DNA from: Phycisphaerales bacterium UBA2396
GTDB taxonomy: Bacteria > Planctomycetota > Phycisphaerae > Phycisphaerales > UBA1924
NCBI GenBank assembly: GCA_002343325.1
Contig: DDSG01000010.1
Coordinates: 1 to 7,862, forward strand
DNA: 7,862 nt
Reading direction: 5' to 3'
The translations under genes and the position numbers were made by a program. Positions 1-5,795 of this stretch are shown piece after piece; within the stretch, counting starts at the first letter, position 1; every line of letters begins with the position of its first letter. The notes below the pieces were generated by a model. The model was not told where the DNA came from and ran no database searches. It was given only the letters and a program-made list of their open reading frames with translations.

Positions 1-2134
1 CCCGAGCCGCCGCCGCGGCCGCCGCCACCGATCCCGGCGAGGGCGGCACGCCGAGGTAGGTCAGCGTCCGTTCCATCACGCGACGGCAGACGGGACCAGC
101 GGTCAGCGAGCCGTACGCCCGGCTCGTCCGTGTCAGTTCCGGGCCCGGGTCGTCGATGGTGATCAGCACAACGATCCGGGGCGATTCGGTCGGTCCCGCG
201 GCGATAAAGCTCGAGATGTACTGCTTGTCGATGTACGCCTTGGTGCCGCGCGGGATGCGCATCCCCGCGGGCGGCCTGGGCACGGGGATCTTGGACGTCC
301 CGCTCTTCCCGAACATCGCGTAGCGCCATTCCTTCTCGCCCGGGCTCGAACGCGAGAGCGAACTCTCCATGTTTCCCGCTACGAATCCCAGCGCGTCGCG
401 GGCCAGCATCGCGACCTTCGGCGGAATGACCCTGTAGAGAACGTCGCCCCGCACTTCCTCCTCGCTCGCGGCGAGAATCCGGATCGGAGGCATCGTTCCC
501 GCGGCGTCCCCCTGGCGTGCAAAGACCGTGAACGCCCGCGCCATCTGCAGCGGCGTGACCGCGACCTCGTTGCCGAACGCCACCGAGTGCTGGCTCGTGA
601 TCCGCCAGGAGCTGAGGTTCGTCACCAGGCCCTTTGCTTCCCCGGGCAGCCCGATCCCGGTCCTGCTGCCAAAGCCGAATCGCACCACCGCGTCGTGCAA
701 CTGGCGGAAGCTCAGCTTCTCCGCGCCCTTGCCCATGCCCACGTTCGATGAGTTGATCAGCACATCGGTCCACGTCTGCTGCGCGAGCTTCTTCACGTCA
801 CGGATCGTTCGCCCGTACGACGTCGTCCACTCGCCGTACTCCGTATCGACCACGGTGCTGGGCGTCATCTTCTCCAGCTCGGTCACCACCGACCAGACGA
901 ACGGCTTGAACGTCGAGCCGGGTTCGTACACCGCCTCCACGCACCGGTTCTTGCCCAGCGCCGGGTGCTTCTCACGCCCCGGATCCTCCGCAAGCACCTT
1001 GTACCTGCGATCCGGCACGTACTCGGGCGCTCCAGGAGAGCTGCGTGAGTCGATGGGCACGTACGGGTAGTCCACCGCGTCCGGCACGGGGCGCAGCAGA
1101 TCGACCATCGCCAGAATCTCGCCCGAGGCAGGGTCGAGCACCACCGCCCGCCCGCCGGCCGCGTTGTAGTCATTCACGCCGCGGAGCAGTTCCTCCGACA
1201 CGATCCGCTGGATCTCCAGATCGATCGACAGGCGGATGTCCTCCCCGTGGGCCGCGGGCGAGACGTCGCCCGGACGAATCCACAGCGGACGGCCCGACGC
1301 ATCGCGCACGAACCGAACCTGGCCCTCGCGCCCATCGAGACGCTCGGCGAGCATCCGCTCGGCCCCGACGGTGCCGTTCATGTCCGTGCCGAGCTTTCCC
1401 ACGATCGCCGCCACGGTGGCACCGCCCGGATACTCCCGCACGGGCACGCGTTCGAGCGTGACCCCGGGGAGATCGAGCGATTCGAACATTGCCACCTGTT
1501 CGTCCGTCAGCACGCCGGACATCGGCAGGTAGCGTGAGGGCCGCTTGGGCTGCGCAGGCCAGGGCTGGTCCGCGGGCAGGATGTCCTCGGGCCTGATCGG
1601 CTCGTTGGCCCCCTCGCCGCCAACGCCGAGGACGTGCTCGGGGGGCGTGGGGCGTTCTTCGTCATCCATCTCGGGAGCAGTGGGGGCGCTCTCGTCGGGG
1701 TTGATCGCCGCGAGCACCGCGCGGCGGATCTCATTCTCACGCAGCGCATCGACCAGTTCCATCCCGACGACTCCGGGCGGCCGCCCTGTCGCCCGGGCGA
1801 GTTCGACGACGATCCGCTCGAAGGGCACGGGCTTGCGCATCGCCGCGAGCTTGGCGGGTTCCATCAGTGTCGGGTCCACGATCACCCGGTAGCCAAACCG
1901 CGTGACCGAGAGCAGCCGCCCGCGACGATCCATGATGTCGCCACGCACGGCCTCTTCACGCTGCACCGCGACGCGCGTCCCCGCGGTCGCCGCCAGTCGT
2001 TCGGGCGGCTTCATCTGCAACTGCACCACCCGGCCCAGCATCACCGCCAATGCGGCGCTCGCCAGTGTCATGGTCACCCAACCCGCCGCGTTGATCCGTG
2101 ACAGCCCGGGCATCCTCCCGGCGTGCGTATTCAC
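1..2134 (-). CDS. ftsI: Class B penicillin-binding protein, FtsI-like septal peptidoglycan transpeptidase (3' end outside window)
   Basis: Monofunctional DD-transpeptidase that cross-links peptidoglycan, probably at the septum. I read 711 residues without a stop from GTG at 2134 to the window edge. A membrane segment lies at about residues 14-36, followed by the class B signature RGDIMDRRG (64-72) and an N-terminal dimerisation-type domain. The transpeptidase boxes are complete: STFK with nucleophile Ser407 and Lys410, SSN at 462-464, and KSGT at 610-613 (KSG instead of the commoner KTG, as in some FtsI/PBP2x proteins). Two extra segments stand out: a Pro/acidic stretch at about 145-200 and a loop of about 48 residues just before the SxxK box. 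An Ala-rich tail starts at the window edge, so the protein runs on past the transpeptidase domain. The GTG start is chosen for the AAGGAAG ribosome site 6 nt upstream; an in-frame ATG at 2113 has a purine-rich stretch directly abutting it and is less likely. The gene lies 11 bp after the FtsL-like gene. FtsI rather than the elongation PBP2 is inferred from that context. Confidence 0.93.
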   Translation of the reverse strand, partial: MNTHAGRMPGLSRINAAGWVTMTLASAALAVMLGRVVQLQMKPPERLAATAGTRVAVQREEAVRGDIMDRRGRLLSVTRFGYRVIVDPTLMEPAKLAAMRKPVPFERIVVELARATGRPPGVVGMELVDALRENEIRRAVLAAINPDESAPTAPEMDDEERPTPPEHVLGVGGEGANEPIRPEDILPADQPWPAQPKRPSRYLPMSGVLTDEQVAMFESLDLPGVTLERVPVREYPGGATVAAIVGKLGTDMNGTVGAERMLAERLDGREGQVRFVRDASGRPLWIRPGDVSPAAHGEDIRLSIDLEIQRIVSEELLRGVNDYNAAGGRAVVLDPASGEILAMVDLLRPVPDAVDYPYVPIDSRSSPGAPEYVPDRRYKVLAEDPGREKHPALGKNRCVEAVYEPGSTFKPFVWSVVTELEKMTPSTVVDTEYGEWTTSYGRTIRDVKKLAQQTWTDVLINSSNVGMGKGAEKLSFRQLHDAVVRFGFGSRTGIGLPGEAKGLVTNLSSWRITSQHSVAFGNEVAVTPLQMARAFTVFARQGDAAGTMPPIRILAASEEEVRGDVLYRVIPPKVAMLARDALGFVAGNMESSLSRSSPGEKEWRYAMFGKSGTSKIPVPRPPAGMRIPRGTKAYIDKQYISSFIAAGPTESPRIVVLITIDDPGPELTRTSRAYGSLTAGPVCRRVMERTLTYLGVPPSPGSVAAAAAAAR

Positions 2135-2140
2135 AGGCCT

Positions 2141-2147
2141 CTTCCTT
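2141..2147 (-). promoter_or_regulatory. Ribosome binding site of the PBP gene
   Basis: AAGGAAG on the minus strand lies 6 nt before the GTG at 2134 and overlaps the TAA stop of the preceding FtsL-like gene (2146-2148). It decides the GTG start and suggests translational coupling of the two genes. Confidence 0.7.
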
Positions 2148-2583
2148 ACCGGGGACCGGCCGGCCCCGTCGGACGATTCGTCGGCCGCGCCTCCGTGCGC
2201 CCCCGCCGAACCGTGTTTTCAGCCACCTGCGTCGACCCTTCCATCGGAGCCCGGAAGTCCAGCGGGGGCTTGGGAACCCCGGCCGGCTCGGGCGGCAGCA
2301 CCAGGGGGTGGAGCTGCGCCACGTCGCTCACCAACGCGCCGATCCGTTCGGGCGTCACACGAGAGGCGATCTGCGAACGCAGCCGCCACAATTCCTCGTC
2401 CATCGCCTTCACGCGCAACTGAACGCCCGCCAGGTCGTGGGCGACGACGAGCCGGCTCTGCCTCAGCGTGAGCAAACCCGCCGAGACCGCCGCCAAGCTC
2501 AGGATCGTCACCGCGCACTTCGCGAACACGCCGGCCTCCGTGGTGTCCCGCACCAACCTTCTCACCCAAAGCCGATCCGGCAC
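2146..2583 (-). CDS. ftsL: FtsL-like bitopic cell-division protein
   Basis: Small protein of 145 residues with the FtsL layout: a short basic cytoplasmic N-terminus, one hydrophobic membrane helix at about residues 19-40, then a heptad-like coiled-coil stretch at about 43-73, followed by a PERI motif (78-81) like the turn that ends the coiled coil in many FtsL proteins. The tail from about 95 on is Pro/Arg-rich and probably disordered. FtsL is known to form a complex with FtsB/DivIC and FtsQ/DivIB and to activate FtsW-FtsI; its sequence is poorly conserved, so the call rests on size, topology and position directly before the class B PBP. The start is GTG at 2583, 30 bp after the LysM gene stop; no clear Shine-Dalgarno site is visible. 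A second GTG at residue 7 is possible. No ATG lies in frame before the membrane helix. Alternative: another short coiled-coil membrane protein. Confidence 0.68.
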   Translation of the reverse strand: MPDRLWVRRLVRDTTEAGVFAKCAVTILSLAAVSAGLLTLRQSRLVVAHDLAGVQLRVKAMDEELWRLRSQIASRVTPERIGALVSDVAQLHPLVLPPEPAGVPKPPLDFRAPMEGSTQVAENTVRRGRTEARPTNRPTGPAGPR

Positions 2584-2613
2584 GCATCCGCACCGGATCG
2601 GTGATCTGTTCGC

Positions 2614-3414
2614 TCAGTTCCGCCCCGCCTCACGCGGCACGCGGATCTCCATCCCCACCTTCAACTCATCCTCCCGGCCACGCAGCCTCGGGTTGGCGTC
2701 CAGAATCGTCTTCACCGGCACGCCGGCCTTGCGGGCGATGGCGTGCAGCGTGTCTCCCGAAACCACCTTGTACACGCCGATCGTCTGCTTGGCCGACATG
2801 ATCGGCGACTCCTCGATCGGCCGAGGACGAACGGACTCGTTCTGGGGGGCAGCCGGGGTGGAGACAGGCTTGGCACGCCCCATCAGCACGTCGATGTGCG
2901 GCACCTTGATCTTGGTGCCCACCTTCAGGCCGCGACCGTCTCCGAGCTTGTTGTACTCCGCCAGCTTCGTGAACAGGGCGGGATTGTCGTAGAACCGCTT
3001 GGACAGCTTGTACAGGGTGTCACCCTCGGCGATGGTGTAGTCCTTGTCGGCCGGGGCGCTCGGAAGCCCGGGCACGCTCGGCGACTCCTCGTTGGGCAGA
3101 GGCAACGGGGACGTCGGTCGCGTCTGGTGAATCTCGTCCGGCTTGGACTGATCCAGTTTGGATGACTCGTTCTGGGGATTCTGAATCGGCGGGGTGATCG
3201 GCTGGGGGTTGGGCTGCACGAGCGGCTGGTCGGGCGTGAAGGGGTCGGCCTGATTGGGGCGATTGCCGACCATGGTGAGGCTGCCCGGATCGTCGCCGGC
3301 GAGGGGGGCAAGATCCTGCTGGCGGAGTTTGGAGAAATGGTCGCTAATCAGGACCATAACTCCCAACACCGCTGAAAGGCCGAAGATCAATGCGAGTTTA
3401 AGTTCACGGTTCAC
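2614..3414 (-). CDS. Membrane-anchored protein with two LysM domains
   Basis: Predicted protein of 266 residues. One hydrophobic segment at about residues 5-24 anchors the N-terminus in the inner membrane, so the rest should face the periplasm. A Pro/Gln/Asn-rich linker follows to about 124. Two LysM domains come next, at about 125-172 and 214-261, each with the typical start (EGDTLYKL and SGDTLHAI) and the closing LKVGTKIKVP or LKVGMEIRVP. LysM domains bind GlcNAc-containing polymers, chiefly peptidoglycan. No catalytic domain is visible. The GTG at 3414 is chosen because AAGGA lies 7 nt before it and the membrane segment follows at once; the frame stays open for another 51 codons upstream but that stretch has no membrane or domain signal. 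The gene sits between rsmH (145 bp upstream) and the FtsL-like gene (30 bp downstream), in a division operon, so a role in septal wall organisation is inferred. The linkers before the two LysM domains share repeats. Confidence 0.9.
   Translation of the reverse strand: MNRELKLALIFGLSAVLGVMVLISDHFSKLRQQDLAPLAGDDPGSLTMVGNRPNQADPFTPDQPLVQPNPQPITPPIQNPQNESSKLDQSKPDEIHQTRPTSPLPLPNEESPSVPGLPSAPADKDYTIAEGDTLYKLSKRFYDNPALFTKLAEYNKLGDGRGLKVGTKIKVPHIDVLMGRAKPVSTPAAPQNESVRPRPIEESPIMSAKQTIGVYKVVSGDTLHAIARKAGVPVKTILDANPRLRGREDELKVGMEIRVPREAGRN
2802..2847 (-). repeat. Linker repeat pair before LysM domain 2
   Basis: Holds second copies of two 14-nt words found earlier in the same gene. On the plus strand these are TCGGCGACTCCTCG at 2802-2815 and GACTCGTTCTGGGG at 2834-2847, which encode the EESP (201-204) and PQNES (190-194) motifs in the linker before the second LysM domain. 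Confidence 0.75.
3078..3177 (-). repeat. Linker repeat pair before LysM domain 1
   Basis: First copies of the same two 14-nt words: TCGGCGACTCCTCG at 3078-3091 and GACTCGTTCTGGGG at 3164-3177. They encode EESP (109-112) and PQNES (80-84), in the same order relative to the following LysM domain as the other pair. Confidence 0.75.
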
Positions 3415-3421
3415 GGGAGCG

Positions 3422-3426
3422 TCCTT
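3422..3426 (-). promoter_or_regulatory. Ribosome binding site of the LysM gene
   Basis: AAGGA on the minus strand lies 7 nt before GTG at 3414. This is the only well-placed Shine-Dalgarno site in the region and sets the start of the LysM protein well inside the longer open frame. Confidence 0.7.
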
Positions 3427-3440
3427 GCCCGCCGACCGGC

Positions 3441-3446
3441 ATCCTA
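3441..3446 (-). promoter_or_regulatory. Possible internal promoter -10 before the LysM gene
   Basis: TAGGAT on the minus strand resembles a sigma-70 -10 box and would give a leader of about 20 nt before the GTG at 3414. The -35 region 17 nt further up (TTCGTG) is a poor match. The 145-bp gap between rsmH and the LysM gene (3415-3559) leaves room for a promoter, and I see no terminator hairpin or other gene in it. Weak evidence. Confidence 0.22.
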
Positions 3447-3559
3447 CCAGGCGCAACGGCGGCCACGAAACCCAGATCGGCGCGCACACGACCGCGGACA
3501 ATCCGTTGCCCGCCTGCCGCCGAAACTCGGACGGGTCCGATAGGGCCCATCCGCATACA

Positions 3560-4519
3560 TCATACAAACCGTTGCGCGTCTGTCACGCGTCCGAGGCGTA
3601 CTGCCCTCAACTTTGCCGATCTTGCCCTTGGGTTCTCCCGAACTTTGGTCTCGCTCGGGGCGATTGCCCCGTTGGTGATGAACTCAGCCCAACCCTCGCC
3701 GACCCATCGGGCCATCGCCTGCTTGACGGGCCGGTCTTCGAGGGAGTGGAAGGAGATGACCGCGACGCGTGCGCCCGGGCGGAGCCAGCGCCCCGGTTGA
3801 CCCGAGGACAGAGCTCGAGCTTCGTCGGCGATCCTCGTCAAGAGGGCGTCGAGCACGCCCAGCTCGTCGTTGACCGCGATGCGTAGTGCCTGGAAGGAGC
3901 GCGTGGAAGGGTCGATCCGATCCGTCCCCCGGCGGCCGACCGCCGAGCGAACGATGTCCGCGAATTGTGCGGTGGAAGTTATCGGCGATGACTTGCGCTC
4001 AAGAACAATCCTTTTCGCGATGGCGTTGGAGGCGGGTTCTTCTCCCAGATCGCGCAGGATCCGCGCCAGCTCGCGCTCGGGGAGCGTGTTGACGAGGTCG
4101 GCGGCGGAGGTGCGGAGGGAGGGGTCCAGGCGCATGTCGAGCGGGCCGTCACGCATGAAGGAGAACCCGCGGGCGGGGTCGCTCATCTGGTTGGAGGAGA
4201 AGCCCAGGTCGGCCAGGAGCAGGTCGGCGGGGCGGCCCAGGTCAGCGATTCGGCGGGGGAGGTCGGCGAAGTTGCCGGCGGTGGTGTGGACAGTCGACGG
4301 GCCGCCGGGTGTGCTCGTGACTCTGGCGCGGGCGCGATCAAGGTTGGCCGGGTCCACGTCGTTGAGGATGATGATGCCCGAAGGGCCAAGGGCCGGCGCC
4401 ATCAGGGCGGCGTGCCCGCCGAGGCCTGCGGTGGCGTCGGCGTAGGTCTCGCCCGGGGCGGGTCGGAGGGCCGCGAGGGTCTCGGCGGGGAGCACCGGGA
4501 TGTGGTCGAACTCGGGCAC
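3560..4519 (-). CDS. rsmH: 16S rRNA (cytosine1402-N4)-methyltransferase RsmH (MraW)
   Basis: SAM-dependent enzyme that N4-methylates C1402 of 16S rRNA in the decoding centre; the gene classically heads dcw clusters. All 319 residues look intact and of family length. Visible motifs: HIPVL at 6-10, the SAM loop DATAGLGGH (28-36), the acidic DVDP (54-57), the highly conserved GFSFMRDGPLDMRLDP (118-133), STRSFQALRIAVN in the middle of the second half, ISFHSLEDR (255-263) and NPRARSAKLRAVR near the end. The start is GTG at 4519: an in-frame stop (TGA, 4532-4534) lies only four codons upstream and the family's conserved N-terminus follows directly, so no other start is possible. There is no Shine-Dalgarno site; a -10-like box so close to the start suggests a leaderless mRNA. 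No mraZ precedes it; the upstream neighbour is divergent. Confidence 0.98.
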   Translation of the reverse strand: MPEFDHIPVLPAETLAALRPAPGETYADATAGLGGHAALMAPALGPSGIIILNDVDPANLDRARARVTSTPGGPSTVHTTAGNFADLPRRIADLGRPADLLLADLGFSSNQMSDPARGFSFMRDGPLDMRLDPSLRTSAADLVNTLPERELARILRDLGEEPASNAIAKRIVLERKSSPITSTAQFADIVRSAVGRRGTDRIDPSTRSFQALRIAVNDELGVLDALLTRIADEARALSSGQPGRWLRPGARVAVISFHSLEDRPVKQAMARWVGEGWAEFITNGAIAPSETKVRENPRARSAKLRAVRLGRVTDAQRFV

Positions 4520-4525
4520 GGGTCG

Positions 4526-4534
4526 AGGATATCA
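4526..4534 (-). promoter_or_regulatory. Candidate extended -10 promoter of rsmH, leaderless start
   Basis: The minus strand reads TGATATCCT, an extended -10 element (TG, one base, then TATCCT). A start site 6-7 nt downstream falls on or next to the GTG start codon at 4519, which would make the operon's first mRNA leaderless. No -35 box is visible. This is the only promoter candidate I see for the whole cell-wall operon. Confidence 0.35.
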
Positions 4535-4597
4535 CGCGCGGCCCGGGACGCGGGGCGTCGCTACGCTCGGCGGGTCCGGGGCGTGAGGATGGGAAGC

Positions 4598-4603
4598 GGA
4601 GGA
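4598..4603 (+). promoter_or_regulatory. Ribosome binding site of the saccharopine dehydrogenase-like gene
   Basis: GGAGGA, a strong Shine-Dalgarno match 7 nt before the ATG at 4611. It fixes this start and contrasts with the divergent rsmH, which has none. Confidence 0.75.
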
Positions 4604-4610
4604 ACGACCG

Positions 4611-5774
4611 ATGGCGACGCGCGTGCTGGTGCTGGGAGCGGGGATGGTGGGCGGGGTGATGGCGGCGGACCTGGCGGAGGAGCCGGGCTTTGAAGTGACG
4701 ATCGCGGATGTTCGCGAGGAGAACCTGGCGAAGGCGTCGGCGCGGGCGGGGGGGCGTGTGCGGACGGTGCGGGCGGACCTGTCCAGTCCGGCGGAGATCG
4801 GTCGGCTGGCGGGCGGGGCGGACATGGTGTGCGGCGCGCTGGCGAGCCGTCTTGGGTTCGCGGCGTTGCGGGCCGTGATCGAGTCGGGGCGGAACTACTG
4901 CGACATTTCGTTCATGGCCGAGGACGCTCTGGAGCTGGACGAACTGGCGAAGTCGCGTGGGGTGACGGCGGTGGTGGATTGCGGCGTGGCGCCGGGCATG
5001 TCGAACATGTGCGCCGGGGCGGGGGAGGCGTCGTTCGACCGGTGCGAGAAGATCGAGATCTACGTGGGGGGGTTGCCGCGGGAGCGGCGGTGGCCCTTTG
5101 AGTACAAGGCGGGGTTTGCGCCGGCGGACGTGATCGAGGAGTACACCAGGCCCAGCCGGATCGTGGAGCACGGGAAGGTGGTGGTGCGTGAGGCGTTGTC
5201 GGAGCCGGAGCTGATGGACTTTGCGGGCGTGGGGACGCTCGAAGCGTTCAACACGGACGGGCTGCGGAGCATCTGCCGAACGCTGCGGGCGCCGTGCATG
5301 GTGGAGAAGACGCTGAGGTATCCGGGGCATATCGAGCTGATGCGCGTGCTGCGGCACATCGGGCTATTCTCCGAGGAGGCGGTGGAGGTGCCGGGGGCGG
5401 ACGGTGGGCGGGTGCGGGTCCGTCCGCGAGATCTGATCGCGACGCTGATGTTCCCGCAGTGGACGTACGCGCCCGGGGAGGAAGATCTGACGGTGATGCG
5501 GATCGTCGTGACGGGGGAGCGGGGCGGCGTGCGCGAGCGGGCGACATGGGATCTCCTGGATCTGTTCGACACACGCACGGGCGCGACGAGCATGTCGCGG
5601 ACGACGGCGTTCCCGTGCACGATCATGGCGAGGATGATCGCGAAGGGTGAGTATCGGCGTCCGGGCGTGGTGGTGCCGGAGCTCATCGGGCAGGAGAAGG
5701 GCGTGCTCGATCGCGTGCTGCAGGAGCTGGGGCGCCGGGGCGTGCGGTACAGCGTGAAGCGTGAGCGGGTGTAG
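4611..5774 (+). CDS. Saccharopine dehydrogenase-like NAD(P)-dependent oxidoreductase
   Basis: Intact protein of 387 residues of the saccharopine dehydrogenase (Lys9/LYS1-like) family. The N-terminal Rossmann fold begins with VLVLGAGMVGG, whose GxGxxG motif is residues 9-14. The family's middle features follow: an NYCDIS segment (about 95-100), then GVAPGMSN, which corresponds to the DPG-type loop at the domain border, and TLRYPGH in the C-terminal half, a stretch well kept in this family. Members catalyse saccharopine oxidation in lysine metabolism, carboxynorspermidine formation in polyamine synthesis, or unknown reactions; no lysine or polyamine gene lies nearby, so the substrate is open. 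Start: ATG with GGAGGA 7 nt upstream. The gene is divergent from rsmH with 91 bp between, and converges on the next gene with 21 bp between and no clear terminator. The coding strand is extremely G-rich. Confidence 0.88.
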   Translation: MATRVLVLGAGMVGGVMAADLAEEPGFEVTIADVREENLAKASARAGGRVRTVRADLSSPAEIGRLAGGADMVCGALASRLGFAALRAVIESGRNYCDISFMAEDALELDELAKSRGVTAVVDCGVAPGMSNMCAGAGEASFDRCEKIEIYVGGLPRERRWPFEYKAGFAPADVIEEYTRPSRIVEHGKVVVREALSEPELMDFAGVGTLEAFNTDGLRSICRTLRAPCMVEKTLRYPGHIELMRVLRHIGLFSEEAVEVPGADGGRVRVRPRDLIATLMFPQWTYAPGEEDLTVMRIVVTGERGGVRERATWDLLDLFDTRTGATSMSRTTAFPCTIMARMIAKGEYRRPGVVVPELIGQEKGVLDRVLQELGRRGVRYSVKRERV

Positions 5775-5795
5775 AGCTCGGAATCGCGGCGTACG

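Noticed and set aside
528..1070. Plus-strand open frame of 180 codons within the PBP gene
   Set aside because: Antisense to the transpeptidase region, whose SxxK, SxN and KSG boxes are clear; the plus-strand product resembles nothing.
3415..3567. 51-codon upstream extension of the LysM frame overlapping the end of rsmH
   Set aside because: The GTG at 3414 has a good ribosome site and is directly followed by the membrane anchor; the upstream stretch has no membrane or domain signal.
3000..4600. Replication origin suggested by the skew change
   Set aside because: No DnaA-box cluster, AT-rich unwinding segment or dnaA/dnaN/gyrB genes are visible, so I report only the skew.
4338..5357. Open frame of 339 codons on the minus strand rich in Arg, His and Pro
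   Set aside because: Antisense to the saccharopine dehydrogenase-like gene and out of frame with rsmH; the composition is that of a shadow frame.
5775..5795. Bidirectional terminator between the two convergent genes
   Set aside because: The 21-bp gap holds only a short GAGCTC palindrome and no stem with a T-run.
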